64,000 nucleotides of DNA from Actinobacteria bacterium OK074 (lineage in GTDB: Bacteria; Actinomycetota; Actinomycetes; Streptomycetales; Streptomycetaceae), in NCBI GenBank assembly GCA_001298575.1, contig LJCV01000252.1, positions 86,576 to 150,575 of the forward strand. Reading direction: 5' to 3'. Position numbers and translations under genes: made by a program. Below, piece by piece: positions 35,909 through 44,433 of the stretch (its first letter is position 1; each line of letters opens with the position of its first letter). The notes beneath the pieces were generated by a model. The model saw nothing but the letters and a program-made list of their open reading frames with translations. It did not search any database and was not told the DNA's origin.

Positions 35909-37071
35909 CACGCCCCCGAGATCGCCGCGAACGCGGCCTCGTGGGCTCGGTGCCGCTCCACGTCCAGCGCATGGACCTCGCGCGCCACCCGGGCCAGCGA
36001 AGCGGCCGGTGCGTGCAGGTCGAGACGGCTGGCCCGCGCCACCTCCGTGCTCCACTCCCCCGGCACGGCCGCCCCCCCGCCCAGCGCGCCCGCGATGGCC
36101 CCGCTCATCGTCGCGATCGAGTCGCAGTCCCGGCCGTAGTTGACCGAACCGAGCACCGTCTCGCGGTAGTCGCCGCCGCAGACCAGCAACATGCCCAGGG
36201 CGACGGGGAGTTCCTCGATGGCGTGCAGCCGGGAGGGGCGGCGGGCGCCGAGGGAGGGGCTGCGGTAGTCGGGGCCGACGGTGTCGTAGGGGGTCACCGC
36301 CGCGCGCAACGGGCCCAGCGCGGACTCGAAGTCGTCGTGGCGGGCGGCCTCGTCGCGGACCGCCCGGATCGCGGCGCGGGTGCCGTCCTTCGCGAGCCTC
36401 AGTGCGTCCTCGACCACCGACTCGGGGCTCGCCCCGGGCCGGCACGCCGAGGCCACGGCCGCCGCGAACACCCCGGCCGCCTCCCGGCCGTACGACGACT
36501 GGTGGGCGCCCGCGACGTCCAGGGCCTCCTCGTAGGCCCGGCGCGGATTCCCGGCGTTGACGACGCCGACCGGCGCCATGTACATCGCGGCACCGCAGTT
36601 GACGATGTTGCCGACACCGGCCTCGCGCGGGTCGACGTGCCCGTAGTGGATGCGGGCCACGATCCACTTCTCGGCGAGGAAGATCCGCTGCAACGGCAGT
36701 GCCTCCGCCTCCAGTTCGGGGATCCAGCGGGGCGTGCCGATCAGATCGGGGACGAGGTGGTCGGCGACGGCGTACGCGTCGAGGTGGTCGCGGACCTTCT
36801 CGTAGACGCGGACCAGGGCGTGGGTCATGAGGGTGTCGTCGGTGACGTGGCCGTCGCCCTTGTGGTAGGGGGCGATGGGGCGGGCGGTGCGCCATTCGGC
36901 CTTGTGGAACGGCTCGACAATGCCGCGGATCCGGCCGCCGTGCCGCTCGGCGATGGCCTCGGGCGTCCAGCCCTCGACGGCGCCGCCCAGCGCGTCGCCG
37001 ACGGCGGCGCCGACGAGAACGCCGGTGACGCGGTCCTCCAGGGTCGGGATCGGAGTAATGGTGCTGGTCAT
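35908..37071 (-). CDS. ADP-ribosylglycohydrolase family protein
   Basis: A 387-residue DraG/ARH-fold hydrolase closest to the canonical form in this group: GVLVGAAVGDALGGAVEG at 17-34, TDDT at 77-80, and the second metal motif GRDCDS with D315 and D317. It carries an insertion after the first motif (LIGTPRWIPELEAEALPLQR) which probably shapes the substrate pocket. 4-bp overlap with the paralogue upstream and 1-bp overlap downstream, so the four hydrolases are made as one translationally coupled set. Confidence 0.9.
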   Translation of the reverse strand: MTSTITPIPTLEDRVTGVLVGAAVGDALGGAVEGWTPEAIAERHGGRIRGIVEPFHKAEWRTARPIAPYHKGDGHVTDDTLMTHALVRVYEKVRDHLDAYAVADHLVPDLIGTPRWIPELEAEALPLQRIFLAEKWIVARIHYGHVDPREAGVGNIVNCGAAMYMAPVGVVNAGNPRRAYEEALDVAGAHQSSYGREAAGVFAAAVASACRPGASPESVVEDALRLAKDGTRAAIRAVRDEAARHDDFESALGPLRAAVTPYDTVGPDYRSPSLGARRPSRLHAIEELPVALGMLLVCGGDYRETVLGSVNYGRDCDSIATMSGAIAGALGGGAAVPGEWSTEVARASRLDLHAPAASLARVAREVHALDVERHRAHEAAFAAISGA

Positions 37072-38381
37072 GCCGGGATTCCTTCCGCGGAGCGGGGTGG
37101 GACGGGGAGGAACGGGGCCGCCGCGAGGCGCCGCGCGAGGGTGATCAGGTCCGTGCCCGCGAGGTACGGCAGCGCGCAGCCGACGAGGGTGCGGCAGGCG
37201 TTGCGCCAGTGCGGGGACAGCGCCGAGGCCCCGCCGATCGCGCCGGTCAACGCGCCGGCGAGGGCGGGCGCGGAGTCCGCGACGCGGGAGAGGCAGGCGG
37301 CCGTGGGCACCGCTTCGGCGACGGCGCCCTCGGCGGCGGTCGCCACGGCGAGCGCGACGGGGACGGTCTCGGCGGCGGCGATGCCGTAGCTGTAGACGTG
37401 GTCGACGATCTCGTGTTCGAGGACGGGGACGAGGGCGAAGGCGTTGCCGGGCAGTCCGGGGCGGTCGGCGACGGCGGCGCGGGCGAGGTCGACGGCGTGC
37501 AGCGCGTTGCGGCGGATCTCGGTGCCGTCGGGCAGTTGCGCCAGGGCCGCGTCCACGCAGGTGTGGACGTTGGCCCCGCCGAGCGCCGCGGAGACGGCGG
37601 CGGCCATGGCGCGGGCGCCGTGCACGCCGTCGCCGTCCTGGGTGTAGCGGGCGTCGAACTCGGCGAGTACGGCGGCCCGTTGGGGGTCGCCGGGGTGGAC
37701 CACGGCCAGCACGCAGGCCCGTACGCAGGCGGCGTCGTCGAAGTAGTGCGGGTTGTCGTGGCCGGTGGCGGGCGGGCGCAGTCCGGTGGCCAGGTTGCCC
37801 AGGCCGGCCCGGACGGAGATGCGGGCGCGCAGCGGGATGCGGGCGGACTCGATCTCGTCGGCGCGGTCCGCGGCGGCGGCGATCTCGTCGGCGAGCCCGT
37901 TCCAGGCGACGGCGAGCGCGGAGCGGACCCGCCGGTCGGTGGGCAGGTCGCCGAGCCCCTCGGCGGCGGCGTCGAGCACGGCGCCCGCGGTGAAGGCCGC
38001 CCATTCGGCGTCGTCGGACGGACCCAGGCGCAGGGGTTCGGGCGGCTGGTTCAGGGCGATGGGCACCGGGAGTGTCGTGGTCGCGTTCTGCTCGGCGAAA
38101 GTGTCCAGTTCCCGGGTGAGCCGCCGCGTCCAGTCGGGCAGCCGCGCGGCGCGGTGCCTGCCGGAGGGCCACCCGGCGGCGTCGCCCGCGGCGATGCCGA
38201 GCAGCAGACCGGCGATGCGGTCCTCGGTGGTACGGGCTTCGGCGGTACGGGCTTCGGCGCCCAGGGGAAATGCGGCGGCCGGGGTCCCGCCGCCGTACGC
38301 CACTCGCGCGAGCGCCTCGGCGCCGCTGTCCGCACCGCCGTGTCCGGCCGTCGCGGCCGTGCCGTCATCCGTCGTCGTCAC
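37068..38381 (-). CDS. ADP-ribosylglycohydrolase family protein with altered metal sites
   Basis: A 437-residue paralogue. The core begins DRIAGLLLGIAAGDAAGW (54-71). The first acidic motif reads PSDDAEW with D123 and D124, and the second, normally G-R-D-x-D, reads SRVADS: one Asp has become V367 while D369 stays. The protein may bind one metal, or act as a non-catalytic partner of its neighbours. The first 50 residues are Ala/Gly/Thr-rich and probably disordered. GTG start, 4-bp overlap with the paralogue upstream. Confidence 0.83.
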   Translation of the reverse strand: MTTTDDGTAATAGHGGADSGAEALARVAYGGGTPAAAFPLGAEARTAEARTTEDRIAGLLLGIAAGDAAGWPSGRHRAARLPDWTRRLTRELDTFAEQNATTTLPVPIALNQPPEPLRLGPSDDAEWAAFTAGAVLDAAAEGLGDLPTDRRVRSALAVAWNGLADEIAAAADRADEIESARIPLRARISVRAGLGNLATGLRPPATGHDNPHYFDDAACVRACVLAVVHPGDPQRAAVLAEFDARYTQDGDGVHGARAMAAAVSAALGGANVHTCVDAALAQLPDGTEIRRNALHAVDLARAAVADRPGLPGNAFALVPVLEHEIVDHVYSYGIAAAETVPVALAVATAAEGAVAEAVPTAACLSRVADSAPALAGALTGAIGGASALSPHWRNACRTLVGCALPYLAGTDLITLARRLAAAPFLPVPPRSAEGIPA

Positions 38382-39454
38382 GCCGTCGCCTCCGCCTCGT
38401 CCGGGCCGGCAGGGGTGAGCCGGTCCGCGAGGTCCAGAATGTGCCGTCCGGCCATCGACGGCAGGCAACTGCCCCGTACCGGACCGATGGATTCCGCCCA
38501 GTCGGCGGGGATGGCACCCGCTCCGCCCAGTGCTCCGGCGAGCGAGCCCGCGACGGCGGCCGTGGTGTCGGCGTCGCGGCCCATGTTCACCGCCATCAGC
38601 ACGGCGCCCCGGAAATCGCCCCGCGCCGCCGCGAACGCGCCGAAGGCGAGGCCCACCGCCTCCGGTGCCAGGTCGGTCCAGGGGTAGCCGCCGATGACGA
38701 CGGCCCGGCGGACGGCGCGCTCCACGGACAGCTGGGTGCGGTCGGGGTCGCGGCGGGCCCGGCGGGCGGTGGCGACCGCGCGGTGCAGGGAGCGTGCCGT
38801 CCACGAGTCCTCGGGGACGACGGAGAGCGCGGCCTGGACGACCGCGTCCGGGTGGTGGCCGACCATCGCCGCCGCGACCCCGGCGGCCACCGCCCGGCCG
38901 CCGAGGATGCCCTCGCCGTCGTGCGAGACGGTGCCGTCGATGGCGATGAGCCGGGCCGCCTCGGCGGGGCGCCCGGCGGCGTACACCCCGAAGGGCGCGG
39001 CGCGCATGGCGAGCCCGTCGCTCCAGGCGTGCCGGTGCTGCGCGGTGATGGGCGCCGCCAGACCCCGGCGCAGGTTCTCCAGGGTGCCGCGCTCGCTGAA
39101 CCCGGCGCCCTTGAAGCCCGCTTCGTCGCGGTCGGCGATCCACGCGTGCCAGGCCGCCTCGACGTGGTCGACGGTGAGGTCGTGGCCGTGGTCGGCGAGG
39201 AGCAGGCCGGAGAAGATCGCGTACTCGGTGTCGTCGGTCCCGGCGGGGTCGTCGGCGACGAACCCCTCGATGCGGCCCCAGCGTTCGCGGATCTGGGAGG
39301 GTTTCATGTTCTCGGCGGGTGCGCCGAGCGCGTCGCCGACGGCGAGTCCGAGGAGGGCACCGCGGGCGCGGTCCCGCAACGCGGCCGTGGCCGCGGTGCG
39401 TTGCGGGCGGGGGGTGTCGTCTGCTGACGGGGTGCATTCGAGCCTGACGCTCAT
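38378..39454 (-). CDS. ADP-ribosylglycohydrolase family protein
   Basis: A 358-residue DraG/ARH-fold protein, first of the four tandem paralogues. Motifs: ARGALLGLAVGDALGAPAEN (30-49), TDDT at 73-76, and GRDADTTAAV with D294 and D296, so both metal sites are complete. It begins 70 bp after the sugar-binding protein gene, with a purine-rich ribosome region before the ATG. Context points to a sugar or nucleoside glycoside imported by the adjoining ABC system, not protein de-ADP-ribosylation, as the likely substrate. Confidence 0.9.
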   Translation of the reverse strand: MSVRLECTPSADDTPRPQRTAATAALRDRARGALLGLAVGDALGAPAENMKPSQIRERWGRIEGFVADDPAGTDDTEYAIFSGLLLADHGHDLTVDHVEAAWHAWIADRDEAGFKGAGFSERGTLENLRRGLAAPITAQHRHAWSDGLAMRAAPFGVYAAGRPAEAARLIAIDGTVSHDGEGILGGRAVAAGVAAAMVGHHPDAVVQAALSVVPEDSWTARSLHRAVATARRARRDPDRTQLSVERAVRRAVVIGGYPWTDLAPEAVGLAFGAFAAARGDFRGAVLMAVNMGRDADTTAAVAGSLAGALGGAGAIPADWAESIGPVRGSCLPSMAGRHILDLADRLTPAGPDEAEATA

Positions 39455-39524
39455 ATGGCGTTCGTCTTCTTTTCTGTTGTGGGGTTGCGTGGTGCGGCAC
39501 TCGCCGTGGTGGTGCGGGGCCGGC

Positions 39525-40844
39525 TCAGCGCTGGTAGCGGTCGAGGATCCGGTCGCCGTCGCCGACGAGGCGGTCTCTGAGCCCGCCGAGGCCGAACGCG
39601 CCGTTGTAGTACTCCTGGTAGGCCGGAGTGGCGGCCTTGTCCTTCCACTCCGGGTAGCCGCGGACGCCGATCACGGGCGAGGGCCGCAGGTGGGCGGCGA
39701 TGCCGGTGCCCGTCTTCCAGCCGTACTTCGCGGTGGTGAGGGCCGGGTCCTTCAGGGCCTCGGTGCCGGTGGGCAACATCCAGTCGCCGCGGGCCAGTTC
39801 GGCCTGGTGGGCGGGCTGGTTGAGGAAGGCGAGGAAGTCGACGGCGTCCTGTTTGTGCCGGCTGTCCCGGGAGACGGACAGGGTCTGCGGGGCGACGCCC
39901 TGGGCGAGCCCGTCCGGGCCGCCGCCGCTGGGCAGCGGCAGGACCGTCCAGCCGAACCCGTCGGGGGCCTGCTGCTGGACCTGCTGGCGGTAGGAGAAGT
40001 TGAGCGGCAGCAGGGCGTAGTGGCCGGCGAAGAAGCCGGGCAGGGTGTCCGAACCGCTCATGCCCAGACCGGCCCTGGGCGCCGTGTGGTCCTGGTTGAC
40101 CTGGCGGGCGACGAGTTGGGTGACGGCCGCGTCGGCGGCGTCGTAACGGACCTCGTTCTTGCCGTCCTTGTCCTTGACGAAGACCTTGCCGCCGGTGGAC
40201 AGGGAGAGGTTGACGCTCTGGACGACGGGTTCCTTCATCGACCAGGCCACGCCGTAGGTGTCGGTGCGGCCGTCGCCGTCGGTGTCCCGGGTGAGCTTCT
40301 TGCTGACGTTCTCGAACTCGGCCCAGGTCCACGGGTGTTGGACGGTGGGGATGCGCACGCCGGACGCCTTGAGCAGCTTGGTGTCGGCGATCAGGACGCG
40401 CGGCTCCTGGAGGAACGGCACACCCCAGACTCCGCCGTCGTACGACGTCGTGTCCCAGGACGCTCCCGGGATGCCGTCGCGCAGGGTCCTGGGCAGGTAC
40501 GGCGTCAGGTCGGCGAGGTAGCCGCCGTAGGCGAAGTCGGTGAGGTCGGAGGCGTCGTCGTGGATGATGTCGGGCGCCTCTCCCCCTTCGAACGACGTCA
40601 GCAGCTGGTCGTGGATGCTGTCCCAGCTGCCCTGTACGTACCTGACCTGGACGTCGGGGTGCGCCTTGTTCCACTGCCGTACGAGGGCCTTGTTGGCGGC
40701 GACGGACTCCTTCTGCCAGGCCAGGCTGAGGAATTCGAGGGTGACCTTGCCGTCGGCCGAATCGGAGGAGGATCCGGCGCAGGCGGCGACCAGGGTCAGC
40801 GCGAGGGCAACGGCCGTACCCCGCACGGCGGTTCGTGCCGTCAT
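39525..40844 (-). CDS. Extracellular sugar-binding lipoprotein of an ABC importer
   Basis: A 439-residue family-1 solute-binding protein. The signal peptide ends in lipobox LVAAC, so the mature protein is lipid-anchored outside the membrane. The body shows the features of carbohydrate binders (VTLEFLSLAWQKESVAANKA; EGGEAPDIIHDD; VWGVPFLQEPRVLIADTKLL; an HPWTWAEFENVSKKLTRDTD segment). The ATG shares one base with the permease stop upstream. The ligand cannot be read from sequence; the operon content suggests a glycoside cleaved by the four hydrolases. Confidence 0.9.
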   Translation of the reverse strand: MTARTAVRGTAVALALTLVAACAGSSSDSADGKVTLEFLSLAWQKESVAANKALVRQWNKAHPDVQVRYVQGSWDSIHDQLLTSFEGGEAPDIIHDDASDLTDFAYGGYLADLTPYLPRTLRDGIPGASWDTTSYDGGVWGVPFLQEPRVLIADTKLLKASGVRIPTVQHPWTWAEFENVSKKLTRDTDGDGRTDTYGVAWSMKEPVVQSVNLSLSTGGKVFVKDKDGKNEVRYDAADAAVTQLVARQVNQDHTAPRAGLGMSGSDTLPGFFAGHYALLPLNFSYRQQVQQQAPDGFGWTVLPLPSGGGPDGLAQGVAPQTLSVSRDSRHKQDAVDFLAFLNQPAHQAELARGDWMLPTGTEALKDPALTTAKYGWKTGTGIAAHLRPSPVIGVRGYPEWKDKAATPAYQEYYNGAFGLGGLRDRLVGDGDRILDRYQR

Positions 40845-41725
40845 CAACCCTTCACCGCCCCGGCGAGCATGCCGCCCACGAGCCGCCGTTGCAGCAGGGC
40901 GAAGAAGAGCAGGCTCGGGATGGTCGCCAGTACCGAGGCGGCGGCGAGCGGGCCGAGGTCCACCACGCCCTCGGCGCCCAGGAAGCGGGTGAGGATCACC
41001 GACATCGTCTGGTGCTCGGGCGACTTGAGCAGGACGAGGGCGAAGAAGAACTCGTTCCAGGCGGTGACGAAGGAGAACATCAGCGTCGCCACCAGGCCGG
41101 GCGCGAGCAGCGGCAGCACCACGCCGACGAGGGTGCGCAGCCGTCCGGCGCCGTCCACCGCGGCGGCCTCCTCCAGGGAGCGCGGCACGCCCTTGACGTA
41201 GCCCTGGAGCATCCACAGGGAGAAGGGCAGGTTCCAGACGACGTAGACGAGGACCAGGCCGAGGCGGCTGTCGATCATGTGCAGGTTCTTCAGGACCAGG
41301 AACAGCGGGATGATGACCAGCACGAACGGGAACATCTGGCTGAGCAGGATCCACCCGGTACCCGCGCGGCCGACCCACGAGCGGTGCCGGGCCATCACGT
41401 ACGCGGCCGGTACCGCGACGGTGACCGAGATCAGCGCCGAACTCCCCGCCACCAGCAGGCTGTTGAGCGCCGAGTGGAGCAGCGGCTGGGCGTCGAGGGC
41501 GTTGCGGTAGTTGTCGAGGCCGGGGTGGCGCGGCAGCCAGGTGGGGTTCAACGAGCCCAGTTCCTGCGGGGACTTGAAGGAGACCGACAGCAGCCACAGC
41601 AGCGAGAAGCCGAGGAAGACCACGTAGCAGAGGAGCGCGAGGTATTGGCCGGCGCGTCCGGCGGCGCGCCGGGTACGCGTCCTCGCGGGCACGGGGGTTG
41701 ATGCCGTGCGGACTGTGGTGCTCAT
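40844..41725 (-). CDS. Carbohydrate ABC transporter permease (MalG type)
   Basis: A 293-residue inner-membrane permease with about six transmembrane segments, for example YLALLCYVVFLGFSLLWLLS and WILLSQMFPFVLVIIPLFLV. The cytoplasmic EAA loop that docks the ATPase is EEAAAVDGAGRLRTLVGVVL. It overlaps the first permease by 4 bp. No ATPase gene is in the operon; in streptomycetes many sugar importers share one ATPase, MsiK, encoded elsewhere, and this is the probable arrangement. Confidence 0.9.
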   Translation of the reverse strand: MSTTVRTASTPVPARTRTRRAAGRAGQYLALLCYVVFLGFSLLWLLSVSFKSPQELGSLNPTWLPRHPGLDNYRNALDAQPLLHSALNSLLVAGSSALISVTVAVPAAYVMARHRSWVGRAGTGWILLSQMFPFVLVIIPLFLVLKNLHMIDSRLGLVLVYVVWNLPFSLWMLQGYVKGVPRSLEEAAAVDGAGRLRTLVGVVLPLLAPGLVATLMFSFVTAWNEFFFALVLLKSPEHQTMSVILTRFLGAEGVVDLGPLAAASVLATIPSLLFFALLQRRLVGGMLAGAVKG

Positions 41726-42690
41726 GCCGGGTCCTCCGTCAGCCTCGTGCGCAGGAACAGGGTGAGCAGGACGGCGATCACGGCGACCATGACCAGGCCC
41801 ATGGCCGCGGCGTAGCCGAACTGGCCGTAGGTGAACGCCTCTTCGTAGGCGAACAGGCTCGGCAGCCGGGTCCTGCCGCCGGGTCCGCCCTGGGTGAGGA
41901 CGTAGACCAGGCCGAAGGAATTGAAGTTCCAGATGAAGTTCAGGGCCGTGATGGACAGGACCACGGGGCCGAGCGCGGGCCAGGTGTCCGCGGTGAAGCG
42001 GCGCCACAACCCGGCACCGTCGAGCTGGGCGGCCTCGCGCAGTTCGTGCGGGACGCTCTGGAGTCCGGCGAGCAGGACCACGGTGGTCTGGGGCATGCCC
42101 GCCCACACGCCGACCACGACGACCGCGGGCAGGGCGTAGGAGAGGTCCGCGAGCCAGTCGACATTTCCGGAGGTCCCGTGGATCAGGCCGAGTTGGGCCA
42201 GGGTCTTGTTCAGCACGCCCGCGTCGGCGGGGTAGACGAGCCGCCACATGATGCCGACGACGACCTCGGGCATCGCCCACGGCACGAGCGCCAACGTCCG
42301 GGCCAGCCAGCGCAGTTCGAGGTTCTGGTCGAGCAGCAGCGCGAGGCCGAGGGCGAGCGCGAGCTGTACCGCGGTGACGCTGAACGCCCAGGTCAGGCCG
42401 ATGCCGAAGGAGTCCCAGAAGAGGGAGTCGAAGCGCAGGTCGAGGAAGTTGTCGAGGCCCACGAAGCGGGTGGGATCGGTGCGGCCGGCCTGGGAGTCGG
42501 TGAAGGCGAGACCGACGCCGTAGAGGAGGGGGCCCACGCTGAGGACGAGGATCGGGATCAGCGCGGGGAGCAGCAGGAACCACGCGCCGCGGTCCAGCCC
42601 CAGGGCCCGCCTGCGCTGGGCGGGGGTGCGGGGCGGTGGGGTGCCGCGACCGCCCGGGACGCCGTCGGCCCGGGAAGCGGTGAGACTCAT
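41722..42690 (-). CDS. Carbohydrate ABC transporter permease (MalF type)
   Basis: A 322-residue permease with a cytoplasmic Arg/Pro-rich N-terminus and about six membrane segments (WFLLLPALIPILVLSVGPLL; LALALGLALLLD; PAVVVVGVWAGMPQTTVVLL). The EAA loop is REAAQLDGAGLWRRFTADTW. It pairs with the second permease to form the membrane channel of the importer. Good ribosome site (AGAGGAA) before the ATG, which overlaps the LacI regulator stop by 4 bp. Confidence 0.9.
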   Translation of the reverse strand: MSLTASRADGVPGGRGTPPPRTPAQRRRALGLDRGAWFLLLPALIPILVLSVGPLLYGVGLAFTDSQAGRTDPTRFVGLDNFLDLRFDSLFWDSFGIGLTWAFSVTAVQLALALGLALLLDQNLELRWLARTLALVPWAMPEVVVGIMWRLVYPADAGVLNKTLAQLGLIHGTSGNVDWLADLSYALPAVVVVGVWAGMPQTTVVLLAGLQSVPHELREAAQLDGAGLWRRFTADTWPALGPVVLSITALNFIWNFNSFGLVYVLTQGGPGGRTRLPSLFAYEEAFTYGQFGYAAAMGLVMVAVIAVLLTLFLRTRLTEDPA

Positions 42691-43745
42691 GGATTCCTCT
42701 CGTGTGCCGGTCCGGTGGGAATGCGGGGCGCGGTGGAGGCGCGGACGACGAGGCGGGGCGCAACGGTGGTGGTACGAGGGGTGGTTGGCCCCCCGCCGGG
42801 TGCGCGCAGCCGCTCCAGCAGGAGTTCGGCCGCGCGCCGGCCGCGTTCGGTGGAGCCGAGGTCGACGCTGGTCAGCGGGGGCCAGCCGGCCTGGGCGAGG
42901 GCGCTGTCGTCCATGCCCGCCACGGCGACGTCCCCGGGGATGGCGAGGCCGGCCGCGTGCAGGGCGCGGGCGGCGCCGAGCGCGAGCTGGTCGTTGGCGC
43001 AGAACACCGCGTCGGGCCGGGCGGCCAGCAGCCGTGCGGTGGCCCCGGCGCCCGACTCGATGCCGAACTCGGTGTGCACGACCAGCCGTTGGTCGTACCC
43101 GAGGCCGCACTCGGCGAGTGCGGCCCGGTAGCCCTCGGCGCGGCTGCGGCCGGGGACGGTGTCGGCGGGGCCGTTGACGAAGGCGATCCGGCGGCGGCCG
43201 GTTTCGTACAGGTGGCGTACGGCGAGAGCGGCGCCGGTGACCGAGTCGGCGCGCACGCTGTCCACGCCCGCGCCGTGCGGGAGCGTGCCGATGACGACGA
43301 CGGGCGCGGCGGCGGTGCGCAGGGCATCGAGGTGCGCGTCGGTGATCCGGATGGGGCAGATGACCAGGCCGTCGCTGGTGCGGTCGCCGAGGCTGCGCAG
43401 CACGCCGAGTTCGTCGGCGACGACGGCGTCCGTGGAGTGCAGCAGCAGCCGGTACCCGGCGGCCTTGGCGGCGGTCTGGATGGCGCGGACCATCGCGACG
43501 TACACGGGGTTGCCGATGTCGGGCATCGCGAAGGTGAGCTGCCGGGTCCGGCCGCCCTTGAGGGAGCGGGCCACGGCGTTGGGCACGTAGCCGAGTTCGG
43601 CGGCGGCGCGTTCGACCTTCTCGACGGTGTCGCGGCGGGCGCCGAGGCCGTTGAGCACCCGGGAGACCGAGGCGATGGAGACCCCGGCCCGCTCGGCGAT
43701 CGACACGATCGTCGGCCGCCCGCCGGTGGGTCCCCGTACCGTCAC
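42687..43745 (-). CDS. LacI-family transcriptional repressor of the importer operon
   Basis: A 352-residue repressor: N-terminal LacI headpiece (TIVSIAERAGVSIASVSRVL, hinge VPNAVARSLKGGRT) and a periplasmic-binding-protein-like sensor (DGLVICPIRITDAHLDAL; GRRRIAFVNGPADTVPGRSR; FCANDQLALGAARAL). The GTG at 43745 has a G-run upstream; a TTG at 43757 is the longer alternative. It is the first gene of the run 43745-32319, directly behind two palindromes of LacI-operator type, so it probably represses its own operon until the imported sugar binds. Confidence 0.92.
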   Translation of the reverse strand: MTVRGPTGGRPTIVSIAERAGVSIASVSRVLNGLGARRDTVEKVERAAAELGYVPNAVARSLKGGRTRQLTFAMPDIGNPVYVAMVRAIQTAAKAAGYRLLLHSTDAVVADELGVLRSLGDRTSDGLVICPIRITDAHLDALRTAAAPVVVIGTLPHGAGVDSVRADSVTGAALAVRHLYETGRRRIAFVNGPADTVPGRSRAEGYRAALAECGLGYDQRLVVHTEFGIESGAGATARLLAARPDAVFCANDQLALGAARALHAAGLAIPGDVAVAGMDDSALAQAGWPPLTSVDLGSTERGRRAAELLLERLRAPGGGPTTPRTTTVAPRLVVRASTAPRIPTGPAHERNP

Positions 43746-43780
43746 CCGTGCCCCCAATTGCCGTACTTGAGCGGCTTCTT

Positions 43781-43792
43781 GTAAACGTTTAC
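43781..43792. promoter_or_regulatory. LacI-family operator O1, GTAAACGTTTAC
   Basis: A perfect 12-bp palindrome with a central CG, the classic form of LacI/CcpA-like operators. It lies 36 bases upstream of the regulator start codon, where a bound repressor would block transcription. Confidence 0.75.
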
Positions 43793-43799
43793 GAGAGCT

Positions 43800-43811
43800 G
43801 TAAACGTTTTA
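43800..43811. promoter_or_regulatory. LacI-family operator O2, GTAAACGTTTTA
   Basis: A second, slightly imperfect copy of the same palindrome, 19 bp from the first (about two helical turns), which fits cooperative binding of two repressor dimers on one face of the DNA. Confidence 0.65.
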
Positions 43812-43934
43812 GATGCTGCGCTCGCCCGCTCCGGGCGTCAACGGAGCTGGCGAGTGACCCACATCATGGATTGGGTGACAGCTGTCCTCAACTGAGGCTT
43901 GGGAGACGGGAGTTGACTGGCGCGACGGCGCTCG

Positions 43935-44378
43935 CTACCACTGGTAGGGCAGGTACTTCCCGTCGAGGGTGATGACGACGCGGTCGCCCGCGGGGTCGGG
44001 AACGCGGCTGACGTCGAGCCGGAAGTTGATCGCGCTCATGATGCCGTCGCCGCACTGCTCGTGGATCAGCTCCTTGATGGTCGGCCCGTAGACCTGGACG
44101 ACCTCGTAGAGCCGGTAGATCGTGGGGTCCACGGGGACGGCCGCGTCCAACGCGCCCCGGGTCGGCTGGAGTTGGAAGGCGAGGGCGGCGTCCTCGCCGA
44201 GTTCGAGCAGGGCCGCCGCCGTGGCCGCCTCGTCCTTGCCCATCGGGTGCTGGCCGAGCAGGGCCGCCGTGGTCCAGGCGAGCGGTCTGCCGACCGCTTC
44301 GGCCAGTTGGGCCCACGTGATGCCGGTCTTCACCTTGGCCTGGCGTACGGCTTCGGCGGCTTCCTGCTTGCTGAGCAT
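43935..44378 (-). CDS. cynS: Cyanate hydratase (cyanase)
   Basis: A 147-residue enzyme converting cyanate and bicarbonate to ammonia and CO2 (via carbamate) in the cytoplasm, as a homodecamer. The N-terminal helical domain (MLSKQEAAEAVRQAKVKTGI) is followed by the catalytic domain with R89, E92 and S115, matching Arg96, Glu99 and Ser122 of the E. coli enzyme, within DPTIYRLYEVVQVYGP and GDGIMSAINF. GGGAG precedes the ATG. It stands alone without a cyanate transporter or carbonic anhydrase nearby, so detoxification of urea-derived or carbamoyl-phosphate-derived cyanate is a reasonable role. Confidence 0.96.
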   Translation of the reverse strand: MLSKQEAAEAVRQAKVKTGITWAQLAEAVGRPLAWTTAALLGQHPMGKDEAATAAALLELGEDAALAFQLQPTRGALDAAVPVDPTIYRLYEVVQVYGPTIKELIHEQCGDGIMSAINFRLDVSRVPDPAGDRVVITLDGKYLPYQW

Positions 44379-44433
44379 GTGTATCTCCCTCGGTGACGGC
44401 GGTCATGTGCACCCTGCCCAGGCCCGTGGGCCC

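Noticed and set aside
33146..43745. Protein de-ADP-ribosylation system (DraG/DraT type) for the four hydrolases
   Set aside because: No ADP-ribosyltransferase or nitrogenase-related gene is nearby, while a sugar importer and its LacI regulator are in the same run of genes.
43886..43897. CCTCA-AC-TGAGG dyad downstream of cyanase as terminator
   Set aside because: Stem of 5 bp and no T-run; evidence too weak to list as a feature.
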